The translations under genes and the position numbers were made by a program. Under the pieces are notes generated by a model. That model was not told the origin of the DNA and ran no database searches. It saw nothing but the letters and a program-made list of their open reading frames with translations. This document shows positions 35,018 through 44,100 of a DNA stretch of 64,000 nt, piece by piece; position 1 is the first letter of the stretch, and each line of letters starts with the position of its first letter. Source of the DNA: Enterococcus thailandicus (GTDB lineage: Bacteria > Bacillota > Bacilli > Lactobacillales > Enterococcaceae); the NCBI RefSeq assembly GCF_001886265.1, contig NZ_JXLE01000004.1, forward strand, positions 36,583 through 100,582, given 5' to 3'.

Positions 35018-36847
35018 ATGGACGATCGACAAAGAGCACAAGCAATTTTAGAAGCAGTGGGAGGAAAAGAAAATGTTTCATCACTAACACACTGCGCGAC
35101 ACGCCTACGTTTTTATTTAAACAATGGACAAAAAGTTGAAAAAGAAGAAATCAAAGAAGTACCTGGTGTGATTCAATATGTCGAGTCTGGTGGACAACAT
35201 CAAGTAGTAATTGGAAGTGACGTGGTGGATGTCTTTGATGAATTAGTGAAACTATTACCAGAAGATGCGGAGAAACAAGTAAATGAGCCAAAAGAGAAAC
35301 AAACATGGTACGATGAATTATTTGCGACAATTTCAGCTATCTTCACCCCATATATTGGTGTGTTGGCAGCAGCGGGGATTTTAAAAGGATTTTTGATTCC
35401 ACTTTCCATGTACAATATTTTGCCGGCAGATAGTGGACTATATCAATTGTTAAGTATCTTAGCATCTGGTGTCTTCACATTATTACCCTTGTTTATCGCA
35501 GTAACAGCAGCCAATCGATTTAAGACAAATCAATTTATAGCGTTGGCAATCGCAGCGGCAATGATCTATCCATTAACAGATGCTAGTATTTTAGATAGTG
35601 CGTCATTGTTGGGATTAACGATTAGTTTCAAAACTTATGGTGGTGCTGTTGTTCCAACGATTTTAGCAATTTGGGCACAAAGCTATATCGAACGTGGTGT
35701 CAAAAAAGTTTTGCCTAAAGTCACTCACACAGTATTTGTTCCTTTCTTTACAATCATCATTACCGGAATTGCAGTCTTTGCTTTGATCGGTCCTTTAGGA
35801 AATGGAATCGCCAATTTGATTGGTACAGCATACTTTAGCGTGTATGCGTTTAGTCCGATTTTAGCGGGTGCATTATTAGGTGGCTTGTTCCAATTATTAG
35901 TGATGGTTGGTTTACATTGGGGAATTTTACCAATTGCGTTAATCAATATTCAAAACACTGGTGCAGATACGATTTTACCAATTGGTTCTAACGGTGTATT
36001 TGGTCAATTTGGTGCTGTAGTTGGCGCGTGGCTATTTTTAAGAAAAGGAAAAGATAAAGAAATTGCTGCCTCTGCTTCATTATCAGGCTTTTTTGGGATC
36101 ACAGAGCCTGCCATTTATGGGATTAACTTGAAGTATAAAATGCCATTTATTATTGGTTCGATTTCTGCAGCACTTGGCGGCGCAATCAGTGGCTTTTTTG
36201 AAACCAAAGCTTATTCTTTTACCCCAGTAGCCAATATTTTTACATTCTCAATGTTTGTAGGACCTGGAAATAATTTTAGTGCACAATTATTAGCGAATGG
36301 TGTGTCATTCTTCGTGGCGCTAGTAGCTACTGCTTTGTGGATGCGTAAGCAAATGAAAACAGTCTCAATTAGTGAAGAAGAACAGAAAATAATTTCTGCA
36401 GAACCAGTTGCATCTACTAACTTAGTAGTAGCACCTTTAAATGGAGAGTACTTGCCGATTTCAGAAATCAATGATCCAGTATTTTCTTCAAAAAGCATGG
36501 GCGAAGGTTTTGCAATCAAACCAAGTGAGGGTACGGTATATGCACCTGTTAGCGGTGTTGTAGAGCTAGTGGCTCAAACAAAACATGCGATTGGGTTCAC
36601 TGCTGATGATGGTAAGCAATTATTAATCCATATTGGTCTCAATACAGTAGAATTAAATGGAAAAGGTTTTTCTTGGCAGGTTAAACAAGGTGATCGAGTA
36701 ACTGCAGGACAAGTCATTGGACAAGTGGATTTCAGTCAATTAGCTGATTACGATACGACAACAGCAGTCGTTTTAACAAACACACTTGATTATCCAGAAG
36801 TCAAGATTTCATTAACAGATAAAAATCATCTGATTCAAACGAAGTAA
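35018..36847 (+). CDS. PTS EIIBCA, beta-glucoside family
   Basis: A 609-residue transporter: EIIB about 1-85 with phospho-Cys26 in LTHCATRLRF, EIIC about 105-450 (GLHWGILPIALINI near 307, GITEPAIYGI near 365) and EIIA about 480-600 with phospho-His538 in LLIHIGLNTVELNG. ATG 35018 follows AAGGAGG. It is under the second RAT. The following gene is a YdjC-family protein, and no phospho-glycosidase is in the operon, so the substrate is not clear; a modified beta-glucoside or amino sugar is possible. Confidence 0.9.
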   Translation: MDDRQRAQAILEAVGGKENVSSLTHCATRLRFYLNNGQKVEKEEIKEVPGVIQYVESGGQHQVVIGSDVVDVFDELVKLLPEDAEKQVNEPKEKQTWYDELFATISAIFTPYIGVLAAAGILKGFLIPLSMYNILPADSGLYQLLSILASGVFTLLPLFIAVTAANRFKTNQFIALAIAAAMIYPLTDASILDSASLLGLTISFKTYGGAVVPTILAIWAQSYIERGVKKVLPKVTHTVFVPFFTIIITGIAVFALIGPLGNGIANLIGTAYFSVYAFSPILAGALLGGLFQLLVMVGLHWGILPIALINIQNTGADTILPIGSNGVFGQFGAVVGAWLFLRKGKDKEIAASASLSGFFGITEPAIYGINLKYKMPFIIGSISAALGGAISGFFETKAYSFTPVANIFTFSMFVGPGNNFSAQLLANGVSFFVALVATALWMRKQMKTVSISEEEQKIISAEPVASTNLVVAPLNGEYLPISEINDPVFSSKSMGEGFAIKPSEGTVYAPVSGVVELVAQTKHAIGFTADDGKQLLIHIGLNTVELNGKGFSWQVKQGDRVTAGQVIGQVDFSQLADYDTTTAVVLTNTLDYPEVKISLTDKNHLIQTK

Positions 36848-36864
36848 GTGAAAAGGAAGGCTGA

Positions 36865-37647
36865 ATGATGAGAAAATTTATTTTAAATGCAGATGACTTA
36901 GGAATGTCAGAGGCTATTAATTTAGGAATTGCCAAAAGTGTGGAAGAAGGAATCGTTAGGAGTACTTCGTTAATGGTGAATATGCCTGAAGCTAAAGCTG
37001 GAGTTACGTTGATCCAAGCAATTGATCCAACGGTTGAAATCAATCTGCATATCAACTTTACTTTAGGAAAACCAGTGACAGATGCGAAAAAAATTCCTAG
37101 TTTAGTGGATGAAAAGGGGCTATTCCTCTCTTCAAGTCATTACAAAAATGGTGGAACGTTGACGTTTAACTATCATGAAATCAAACAAGAAATGGAAGCA
37201 CAAATCTTACATTTTAAGGAATTACTTGGTGAATTCCCAGTGCACATGGAAACACATTCTGTTGGCGATCAAGCAGTTGGACAAGCTTTATTTGAATTGG
37301 CTGAAAAATATGGCATCCATGCCAATTTATTTTATGGATACCAACCACCAAAAAAATTGCCCTATCAACTGGCAGAAATTCCTGATTTTGATAAATTGAT
37401 GACGGTACTCAATCGTGGAACGAAGCTTAGGGACTTTGCAGACGATGCGTTTGGTTACCAAGCATTACCAGAAGAAACAGTGATTGAATTACATCTTCAC
37501 CCTGGTTTCTTAGATCAATACGTTTTAGACCACAGCACATTAACCTTGCCACGTTGTCAAGATTTAGAAACATTGACTTCCTCTGAGTTAAAAAAATGGT
37601 TTGAAACAACAGAGTATCAAGTTGTTGATTTTGCCAGTTTAAAATAG
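36865..37647 (+). CDS. YdjC/ChbG-family deacetylase-like protein, divergent
   Basis: A 260-residue homologue of the ChbG fold. FILNADDLGMSEAIN near the N-terminus and INLHINFTLGKP near 58 keep the first two metal-site segments. The third segment reads HMETHSVGD, where the other copy in this window has THLDSHHHVH, so the last His residues are missing. Activity may be altered. AAGGAAGG precedes two adjacent ATG codons (36865, 36868); either could be used. It ends the RAT-controlled PTS operon. Confidence 0.78.
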   Translation: MMRKFILNADDLGMSEAINLGIAKSVEEGIVRSTSLMVNMPEAKAGVTLIQAIDPTVEINLHINFTLGKPVTDAKKIPSLVDEKGLFLSSSHYKNGGTLTFNYHEIKQEMEAQILHFKELLGEFPVHMETHSVGDQAVGQALFELAEKYGIHANLFYGYQPPKKLPYQLAEIPDFDKLMTVLNRGTKLRDFADDAFGYQALPEETVIELHLHPGFLDQYVLDHSTLTLPRCQDLETLTSSELKKWFETTEYQVVDFASLK

Positions 37648-37648
37648 A

Positions 37649-37700
37649 AAAAGAGAAGCTGGACAAAGCGTAGTTACGCGCTTTGTTCAGCTTCTCTTTT
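37649..37700. terminator. Bidirectional terminator
   Basis: AAAGAGAAGCTGGACAAAGC pairs with GCTTTGTTCAGCTTCTCTTT around a short loop, with A/T runs on both sides. The stop codon of the convergent minus-strand gene falls inside the hairpin. Confidence 0.9.
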
Positions 37701-38030
37701 GATCTTTTGGACTAATGCTTTTAGAGCATCTAAACGAGTTGGTGTTAAAGAAGAGATCCGAATACATGTCTTACCCAAATTGCTTTTGTCAAAGATCTGA
37801 GCATATTGTTCAACCAATGGCGGTTCATTTTCATCAATGGGTACATAAATATTCACTGTTTTTGCGTATTGCTTGACTGCAATTAGTGGTGAAGCGGGTT
37901 CTTCTGGCGAATGTTGGATAAATAGCCAGCCAATGCCTGTGAACTTTCCAACAGTGAAGCTTTTGCCTGCTTGATTGGTTTCTTGTTCAATGAGTTGTTT
38001 GATCTGAGTATATGATTTTTCACTATTCAC
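37674..38030 (-). CDS. DUF1801-like small protein
   Basis: A 118-residue cytoplasmic protein. The C-terminal part (GKTCIRISSLTPTRLDALKALV) resembles the DUF1801/YdhG group, whose role is not well defined. GTG 38030 is chosen because AGAGG lies eight bases upstream; a GTG at 38039 overlaps that site. It is monocistronic, convergent with the YdjC-family gene, and its coding end reaches into their shared terminator. Confidence 0.6.
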   Translation of the reverse strand: MNSEKSYTQIKQLIEQETNQAGKSFTVGKFTGIGWLFIQHSPEEPASPLIAVKQYAKTVNIYVPIDENEPPLVEQYAQIFDKSNLGKTCIRISSLTPTRLDALKALVQKIKREAEQSA

Positions 38031-38133
38031 TAGATTCACCTCTTAGTTATTTCCTATTTTCTATCCACTTATTGTATCATGTTTATAAGGGAAAAGACTC
38101 ATCGGAAGAACCAGATGAGCAAAGGAGCTTGTT

Positions 38134-38880
38134 ATGAAAAAAAACTGGTTGGACAAGAAAAAGATTATTTTTTATTTAGTCTTTATTTTACTAGCAATTT
38201 CTACTATATATGCCATTATCATGATGATTCAAACGCCATCTGGAACATCGACAACTGAGTACGAACATGTCAAAAGTGATTATGTGTTGATGATTTTGCA
38301 ATGTGTGGCAGGAATGATTATTATTTTTTTACCAAGGCAAGTAGAACAGAAATTTGATATTGAGATTCCTGATACGATGGAAATTCTTTTCTTTCTTTTT
38401 TTGTTTTGTGCAATTTATTTGGGTGAGGTACGCAATTTCTACTATAAAATACCATTTTGGGATATGATCTTACATGGATTTAGCGCGGCAATGCTGGGTT
38501 CGCTAGGATTTATTATTGTCGCTTATTTAAATCGAAGTAAACGAGTAGCGCTTCAATTAAGTCCATTTTTTATTAGCTTGTTTGCCTTTTGCTTTGCAAC
38601 AACAGTCGGGTTGCTTTGGGAAGTCTATGAATTTTTAGCGGATCATTTATTAGGGACTAACATGCAAAAATTTATGACAGGCGAAGGCGAGATTTTAAGT
38701 GGGCATGAGGCACTGATTGATACGATGAAAGATTGCATCGTAAATATGCTTGGTGCTCTGATCATAGTTAGCTGGGGATATATTCATTTAAAACATCAAG
38801 AAAAGCGATTAAGTAATCTTTCTCGAGTACATCAAAAAGTTGAGGAAAACAATTCAGAAAGACACAAGAAGGAAGAATAA
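38134..38880 (+). CDS. YjdF/DUF2238-like membrane protein
   Basis: A 248-residue membrane protein with about five to six hydrophobic segments. The WDMILHGFSAAMLGSLGF block near 110, the LLWEVYEFLADHLLGTN block near 165 and the DTMKDCIVNMLGAL block near 200 are typical of the DUF2238/YjdF group; conserved charged residues sit inside membrane segments. The C-terminus is a charged cytoplasmic tail. Function unknown. It is followed after three bases by an FGGY kinase. Confidence 0.7.
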   Translation: MKKNWLDKKKIIFYLVFILLAISTIYAIIMMIQTPSGTSTTEYEHVKSDYVLMILQCVAGMIIIFLPRQVEQKFDIEIPDTMEILFFLFLFCAIYLGEVRNFYYKIPFWDMILHGFSAAMLGSLGFIIVAYLNRSKRVALQLSPFFISLFAFCFATTVGLLWEVYEFLADHLLGTNMQKFMTGEGEILSGHEALIDTMKDCIVNMLGALIIVSWGYIHLKHQEKRLSNLSRVHQKVEENNSERHKKEE

Positions 38881-38883
38881 AAA

Positions 38884-40269
38884 ATGACTGATATATTTTT
38901 AGGTATTGACATCGGAACCACTGCAATCAAATTTGGTGCAATTGCTCAAGGAGAAACCATTTTTTATCATCGTGTACCATTGGAAACTTACAGCGAATCT
39001 GGGGGTGTCCGTTATCAAAAAGCTTCTGAAATTTTAGTGATTATCCAAAATGAATTGCGAGAAATACCTCGCTCATTAAAACAGCGAATCACAAAAATCA
39101 GTTTTAGCGTGGCGATGCACAGTTGTATGCCTGTGGTTGCTGGTGAATTTGAACAAGTCTTTATTTGGTCTGACACTCAAAGCAAAGAAGCGATAGCGGT
39201 CTTCAAGCAGGCGAATGAAGCCGAACGTTTTTATCAAAAAACAGGTACACCGATTCATGAAATGACACCTTTTGCCAAAATTCTCTATTTTAAGAAAAGA
39301 AAAATGTATCCTGAAAATACGAAATGGTTGGGTCTGAAGGAATTGCTCATGGGCTTTTTCACTGGTGTTTCAACAATTGATTTGTCTACGGCGTCTGCTA
39401 CAGGTTTATTGAATTTAGCCAAACGTCAATGGGATAAAGAAATCTTAGGTTACCTTGGTATCAGCACGGATCAATTAGGCCAGTTAGTAGAACCAACTAC
39501 TTCATATTTAATCAAAAGAGAACTGGCTGACGAGCTACACTTTTTACCTGGCGTACAAGTTTTTGCAGGGGCAAGTGATGGTTGTTTAGCGGCTTATGGT
39601 GGTTATCTGGCAAACGGATTGTCAGCAAGTTTGACCATTGGTACGAGTGCTGCTGTTCGAGAAATAACTAGTACACCAGTTTTGGATTGGCAGCGTCAAA
39701 ACTTTTGCTACTATCTAACTGAAAATATTTATGTGATTGGTGCGCCATCAAATAACGGTGGGAAAGTACTTGAGTGGGCAAGCCAAGTCTTTGCAGATGA
39801 CCCCGTACAATTCTATGAAAAGATTCCGGACTATTTAGCACAATCGCCAATCGGTGCCAAGGGATTACGTTTCTTCCCCTATATCAACGGTGAGCGAGCT
39901 CCACTTTGGAAAGCCAATCAAACAGCGGAATTTAAAGGTTTAACGATTCATCACCGCCGAGCTGAGATGGTTCGAGCAGTGATTGAAGGGGTACTGTTCA
40001 ACGTTAAGCGACTCCATGAAATGGTGAATGAACCAAGTAACTTAGCAGTCAGTGGTGGTTTTTTTGAGTCAGCTGTTTTGTGCCAATTAACAGCAGATAT
40101 CTTAGGAGCAGATTGTTGGTTGGCTGGTGAAAATGAACCGATTTATGGTTTGTATGGGTTAATTACTCAGGTAGCTTCAAAACAGTTGCCAATTCGTCTG
40201 CAGAAATGGTCGGCTAATCAAGAAAGCTATGCGGAGTTTCAACCAGTATTTCAGACTTACTTTGACTAA
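38884..40269 (+). CDS. FGGY-family carbohydrate kinase, gluconokinase-like
   Basis: A 461-residue sugar kinase. GIDIGTTAIKFG at the N-terminus is the first ATP-binding loop, HSCMPV near 80 and WSDTQS near 98 resemble gluconokinase substrate loops, and TIGTSAAVRE near 255 and NGERAPLW near 335 (FGGY signature region) are present. It probably phosphorylates gluconate or a related polyol acid. Its place after a DUF2238 gene and before DUF3290/DUF421 genes gives no substrate clue. Confidence 0.82.
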   Translation: MTDIFLGIDIGTTAIKFGAIAQGETIFYHRVPLETYSESGGVRYQKASEILVIIQNELREIPRSLKQRITKISFSVAMHSCMPVVAGEFEQVFIWSDTQSKEAIAVFKQANEAERFYQKTGTPIHEMTPFAKILYFKKRKMYPENTKWLGLKELLMGFFTGVSTIDLSTASATGLLNLAKRQWDKEILGYLGISTDQLGQLVEPTTSYLIKRELADELHFLPGVQVFAGASDGCLAAYGGYLANGLSASLTIGTSAAVREITSTPVLDWQRQNFCYYLTENIYVIGAPSNNGGKVLEWASQVFADDPVQFYEKIPDYLAQSPIGAKGLRFFPYINGERAPLWKANQTAEFKGLTIHHRRAEMVRAVIEGVLFNVKRLHEMVNEPSNLAVSGGFFESAVLCQLTADILGADCWLAGENEPIYGLYGLITQVASKQLPIRLQKWSANQESYAEFQPVFQTYFD

Positions 40270-40442
40270 CGTGTAGCTCAACGACGAAAATTGCGTGAGC
40301 TGTATGCTGTTTCAAAGATGAGTCGTGTTTTGATTGCCTATTTCAGTCGGATTGACTTATTTTATGAATGACGACTGCCATTTTTGAGAAAAGTAGAACT
40401 GAAATTTTTTCAGTTTGAACAGATATGAGCGAGGGGAATTGT

Positions 40443-40889
40443 ATGACTTTTTATAGCATCACCTATTTGGAAGCACAAACGAACTTAAATGATTATGTAA
40501 AATATTTTTTTATTTTTGGTTCATTGATTCTATTGGTCGTAGTTTTTAGTTTGTATTTACGACATCGAATTCAAACGAAGTATCGAGATCTTAGCATTAT
40601 CTTTTTCTTATTCTTATTGTTTGTTTCTGGCGTTCAGTATTCGGATTATCAAGTGAACCAAAGTAGATACTCCCAATCTTCTCAAATGGTTAACCTAGTG
40701 GAACAAATTTCAAAAGAAAAAAACTTAGCGAAAGAAGAGATCTTGGTCAATTCCACACAACTGGCAGACGGAATCATTGTGAAAATCGCAGATGATTTTT
40801 ATAAAGTCAACTTAAGCGGTGACCAGACATCTTATACGCTAGAACGAGCATATGTTACTAATCCAGAGATTAAAATCATCAATGAGTAA
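40443..40889 (+). CDS. DUF3290-family membrane protein
   Basis: A 148-residue protein with two N-terminal membrane segments (about 22-42 and 53-72) and a soluble C-terminal domain (KNLAKEEILVNSTQLADG, YKVNLSGDQTSYTLERAYV). DUF3290 proteins are commonly encoded next to DUF421 proteins in Lactobacillales, as here. ATG 40443 follows GAGGGG. Function unknown; a two-protein membrane complex is inferred from the conserved pairing. Confidence 0.75.
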   Translation: MTFYSITYLEAQTNLNDYVKYFFIFGSLILLVVVFSLYLRHRIQTKYRDLSIIFFLFLLFVSGVQYSDYQVNQSRYSQSSQMVNLVEQISKEKNLAKEEILVNSTQLADGIIVKIADDFYKVNLSGDQTSYTLERAYVTNPEIKIINE

Positions 40890-40900
40890 GGAGAAAAAAT

Positions 40901-41536
40901 ATGCAGTTTTATACACCAATTATTATTAAATTTGCGTTAGGTATCATTTGTTTGATTATTCAAATTAATTTGATGGGAAAAGGAAACTTGGCTCCTTCTT
41001 CAGCATTGGATCAGGTTCAAAATTATGTATTGGGTGGAATTATTGGCGGTGTTATCTATAATGACTCAATTACTGTATTGCAATTTGTACTGGTGCTGAT
41101 TATCTGGACGTTACTAGTATTAGTTCTCAAATTTGCTAAAGAACACAACCGCTATGTGAAACGAGTGGTGGATGGTCGACCGATTACCTTGATTCAAAAT
41201 GGTGTCGTTGATGTGAATGAATGTTTGAAAAATGGAATCTCAGCCAATGAATTGATGTTTAAGCTTCGAGCAAATGGCATTTACGAAGTAGAAAATGTAA
41301 AACGTGCTGTCTTGGAACAAAACGGCCAATTGACACTGATTGAATTTGGGGATGAAAACATCCGCTATCCAATTATCGTTGATGGTCAATCTAATGAAGA
41401 TGTGTTGGAATTGATCAAAAAAGATGAGGTTTGGTTAGAAGAGCAAATTCAACAAAATGGGTACCAGAAAATCAATGAAATCTATCTTGGAGAGTACTTG
41501 TCTGGAAAATTAAATCTCTATGGCTATAAGAAATGA
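40901..41536 (+). CDS. DUF421 (YetF/YcaP-like) membrane protein
   Basis: A 211-residue protein with three membrane segments in the first 80 residues and the DUF421 cytoplasmic domain (KRVVDGRPITLIQNGVV near 90, LMFKLRANGIYEVENVKRAVLE near 118, GQLTLIEFG). It follows the DUF3290 gene by 11 bases with AAGGAG as ribosome site. Function unknown; related YetF proteins in spore formers bind lipids. Confidence 0.82.
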   Translation: MQFYTPIIIKFALGIICLIIQINLMGKGNLAPSSALDQVQNYVLGGIIGGVIYNDSITVLQFVLVLIIWTLLVLVLKFAKEHNRYVKRVVDGRPITLIQNGVVDVNECLKNGISANELMFKLRANGIYEVENVKRAVLEQNGQLTLIEFGDENIRYPIIVDGQSNEDVLELIKKDEVWLEEQIQQNGYQKINEIYLGEYLSGKLNLYGYKK

Positions 41537-41573
41537 GTAGTGTACAATCAATTTAGTAATCAAAAATAATTAA

Positions 41574-41619
41574 AGTGTGAAGCAGTTGATCGAAAGAAAA
41601 CTGTTTCACGCTCTTTTTT
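41574..41619 (+). terminator. Terminator of the DUF3290-DUF421 pair
   Basis: GTGTGAAGCAGTT pairs with AACTGTTTCACGC, followed by TCTTTTTTT. Confidence 0.85.
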
Positions 41620-41638
41620 TGCACAGAAATCACGTATG

Positions 41639-41707
41639 AAACCGTAAACACTGCACACTAATAATAACTTGTGTATTTTTATTTATTAGTGTGCGCACGA
41701 ACGGTTT
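41639..41707. promoter_or_regulatory. Long inverted repeat, candidate upstream activator site
   Basis: Perfect inner arms GCACACTAATA (41653-41663) and TATTAGTGTGC (41684-41694), with outer arms AAACCGT (41639-41645) and ACGGTTT (41701-41707). It lies about 50-115 bases upstream of the sigma-54 promoter, where an enhancer-binding protein of the LevR type would bind. Confidence 0.6.
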
Positions 41708-41736
41708 GTGGCTGTAACCCTTGATAGAGTAGTGCT

Positions 41737-41750
41737 GTAAAGCGCTTTTA
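41737..41750 (+). promoter_or_regulatory. Candidate cre site
   Basis: GTAAAGCGCTTTTA contains the full palindromic core AAAGCGCTTT of a cre site, with imperfect ends. It is five bases upstream of the -24 element. Confidence 0.5.
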
Positions 41751-41754
41751 TTTT

Positions 41755-41770
41755 TGGCACGGTACTTGCG
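41755..41770 (+). promoter_or_regulatory. Sigma-54 (-24/-12) promoter
   Basis: TGGCAC-GGTAC-TTGCG matches the TGGCAC-N5-TTGCW consensus of RpoN promoters, with GG and GC at the proper ten-base spacing. It lies 41 bases before the EIIB gene. Confidence 0.85.
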
Positions 41771-41810
41771 TTATATAAAAGTGTAAGTAAGAGAAAAGGA
41801 TGTGTTCTAA

Positions 41811-42131
41811 ATGGAAAAGAAAACAATTATGCTTGTCTGCTCAGCAGGAATGAGTACTAGTCTATTAGTAACGAAAATGCAAAAAGTGGCTGAAGAAAAA
41901 GGTGTAGAAGCAGATATCTTTGCTGTATCAGCATCTGATGCTGATCGTCATCTAGAAGATAAAAATGTAGACGTTTTACTTTTAGGCCCACAAGTTCGTT
42001 TTATGAAAAATCAATTTGAAGAAAAACTTGCACCAAAAGGAATTCCTTTAGACGTAATCAATATGCAAGACTACGGCATGATGAACGGTGCAAAAGTTTT
42101 AGAACAAGCGGAAAACTTAATTAACCAATAA
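41811..42131 (+). CDS. PTS EIIB, lactose/cellobiose family
   Basis: A 106-residue cytoplasmic EIIB with phospho-Cys10 in IMLVCSAGMSTSLLV and LLGPQVRFM near 57, typical of cellobiose-type EIIB. First gene of a B-A-C operon. Cellobiose or another beta-glucoside disaccharide is the expected sugar. Transcription should depend on RpoN and an activator not encoded in this window. Confidence 0.92.
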   Translation: MEKKTIMLVCSAGMSTSLLVTKMQKVAEEKGVEADIFAVSASDADRHLEDKNVDVLLLGPQVRFMKNQFEEKLAPKGIPLDVINMQDYGMMNGAKVLEQAENLINQ

Positions 42132-42165
42132 AAACTTGAATAGAAAATAGAGGGGATGAAGAACA

Positions 42166-42483
42166 ATGGAAGATCAAAAAAATCTTGAGGCAATCATGGG
42201 CTTGATCATGTTTGGCGGAAACGCAAAAAGCGATGCAATGGAAGCGATTGCTGCTGCAAAAAGTGGCGACTTTGAATTAGCAGATGCAAAAATCAAAGAT
42301 GCAGAAGAATCTTTAGTGCAAGCACATCATTCACAAACAGAAATGCTTACACAAGAAGCACAAGGCAATCATGTGGACGTTACATTATTGACTGTTCATA
42401 GTCAAGATCACTTGATGACATCAATTGCATTTACTGATTTAGCAAAAGAAATTATTGATTTATACCGTCGAATCGACGCGTAA
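42166..42483 (+). CDS. PTS EIIA, lactose/cellobiose family
   Basis: A 105-residue helical EIIA that forms trimers in this family. The phospho-His is His78 in LLTVHSQDHLMT, and Asp81 is the conserved trimer metal ligand position. It lies 34 bases after EIIB and 26 bases before EIIC. Confidence 0.92.
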   Translation: MEDQKNLEAIMGLIMFGGNAKSDAMEAIAAAKSGDFELADAKIKDAEESLVQAHHSQTEMLTQEAQGNHVDVTLLTVHSQDHLMTSIAFTDLAKEIIDLYRRIDA

Positions 42484-42509
42484 AGGGGTAAAAGAAAGAG
42501 GTAGGAAAG

Positions 42510-43757
42510 ATGGATAGATTTGTTGCATTTATGGAGAAACATTTTATACCTGTAGCATCAAAAATTGGTGCTCAACGACATTTGGTTGCCATTCGTGATT
42601 CATTTATGGTAAGTATGCCGTTAATGATTCTAGGAGCGTTAGCAGTTATGATCAATAACTTGCCAATCCCTGGATTCCAAGAGTTGATGAATTCAATTTT
42701 TGGTGGAGAAGCATGGAAAGGTTTCGGTGGCGCAGCTTGGAACGGAACATTTGCAATCCTTTCAGTACTGATTGCTTTCTTGTTAGCTTATCATTTAGCG
42801 AATGGTTATAAAAAAGACGGTGTGTCTGCCGGTGTTATTTCATTAGGATCATTCTTCGCTTTAGGCGGAGCATTGGGCATGAGCTCAACTGGTTTATTTA
42901 TTGCAATTATTGTTGGGATCGTCTCAACAGAAATTTTTGTTCGATTAAGTGGAAATGAAAAATTAATTATTAAAATGCCTGACGGTGTTCCGCCAGCAGT
43001 TGCAAAAGCATTTGCTTCATTATTACCTGCAATGATTACTATTTCATTCTTTGCACTAATTGCTGCAATCTTTGCTGCATTTGGCGTAGCTGATATTGTA
43101 GGTGCATTTTACACATTAGTTCAAGAACCATTTATGGGACTTGCAAACTCATATCCATCAGCATTATTATTAGCATTCATTACACCATTCTTATGGTTCT
43201 TCGGATTACATGGGGCAAACATGGTTGACCCATTGATGCAAACAATCAATGCACCTGCAATCGAAGCAAATGTGAAAGCAATTGCTGCAGGACATGATGC
43301 ACCTTTTATTGTTAATAAACCATTCTTTGATAGTTTCGTTAACTTAGGTGGTACAGGTGCTACATTAGGTTTGTTATTAGCTATTTACTTGGTTGGTCGT
43401 AAAAACAAACCTTATATGGTCGTAACAAACTTATCAATTGCACCAGGTATCTTTAATATCAATGAACCAACAATGTTTGGTTTACCAATCGTATTGAATC
43501 CGATTATGTTTATTCCGTTTATCTTGACTCCAATGATTTTAGTTAGTGTTGCTTACTTCGCCACACTAACAGGAATCGTTCCGGCAGCAACAGTTATGCC
43601 TCCATGGGTAACGCCACCAGTTATCGGTGGGATTTTGGCAACTAAGAGTATGGCAGGCGGAGTGTTAGCTGCGGTTAACTTGCTTCTTTCAGTCTTGATT
43701 TACTTGCCATTCGTAAAAGTTGCAACAGTACAAGAACAACGTAAAGTAGCGCAATAA
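42510..43757 (+). CDS. PTS EIIC, lactose/cellobiose family permease
   Basis: A 415-residue membrane permease with about ten hydrophobic segments. FMEKHFIPVASKIGAQRHLVAIRD at the N-terminus, FGLHGANMVDPLMQ near 232 and the INEPTMFGLPIVLNP loop near 312 are family hallmarks. It completes the sigma-54-controlled PTS. No phospho-beta-glucosidase follows; a terminator lies 47 bases downstream, so the hydrolase must be elsewhere. Confidence 0.93.
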   Translation: MDRFVAFMEKHFIPVASKIGAQRHLVAIRDSFMVSMPLMILGALAVMINNLPIPGFQELMNSIFGGEAWKGFGGAAWNGTFAILSVLIAFLLAYHLANGYKKDGVSAGVISLGSFFALGGALGMSSTGLFIAIIVGIVSTEIFVRLSGNEKLIIKMPDGVPPAVAKAFASLLPAMITISFFALIAAIFAAFGVADIVGAFYTLVQEPFMGLANSYPSALLLAFITPFLWFFGLHGANMVDPLMQTINAPAIEANVKAIAAGHDAPFIVNKPFFDSFVNLGGTGATLGLLLAIYLVGRKNKPYMVVTNLSIAPGIFNINEPTMFGLPIVLNPIMFIPFILTPMILVSVAYFATLTGIVPAATVMPPWVTPPVIGGILATKSMAGGVLAAVNLLLSVLIYLPFVKVATVQEQRKVAQ

Positions 43758-43804
43758 AAAGAAAATTAGCTGTTCGGTTAAGAATGGACAAGCTTGAAAG
43801 CAGT

Positions 43805-43836
43805 GAGGTTGTGACGTTAGTCGCAATCTCTTTTTT
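43805..43836 (+). terminator. Terminator of the cellobiose-type PTS operon
   Basis: GAGGTTGTGAC pairs with GTCGCAATCTC around GTTA, followed by six T. Confidence 0.88.
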
Positions 43837-43891
43837 GTGTCCGCTAATAGCTTGAAATAGTTCATAAAAAACAAATTAGTGTGTAATTAGC

Positions 43892-43915
43892 CACGTATTG
43901 TGAAAATAATACGTG
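43892..43915. repeat. Small inverted repeat upstream of the pilus operon
   Basis: CACGTATT and AATACGTG are perfect 8-base arms around an 8-base loop; there is no T-run. It may be a protein-binding site. The rest of 43837-44040 is very AT-rich with nothing else recognisable. Confidence 0.4.
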
Positions 43916-44040
43916 TTATAAAAAAGTTTTCAAAATTTTCTATCATTTTAATTTCATAAAAGGATAATTATTTATCGTTAGTATGAAGCCTTGATACATA
44001 GCTATTTACAAATAAAAATTAAAAAACAATGAACTTTTAT

Positions 44041-44100
44041 TTGTTTTTGATTAGAGAATAAAGTATAATCTAATTGTAAATATTAGATTACGATTAGATT
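44041..44100 (+). promoter_or_regulatory. Pilus operon promoter with ATTAGATT repeats
   Basis: TTGTTT (44041-44046), 17-base spacer and TATAAT (44064-44069). Overlapping the -10 is an inverted repeat AATCTAAT (44067-44074) and ATTAGATT (44082-44089), and a further direct copy ATTAGATT at 44093-44100. The cluster of three half-sites over the start point is a candidate operator. Confidence 0.6.
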
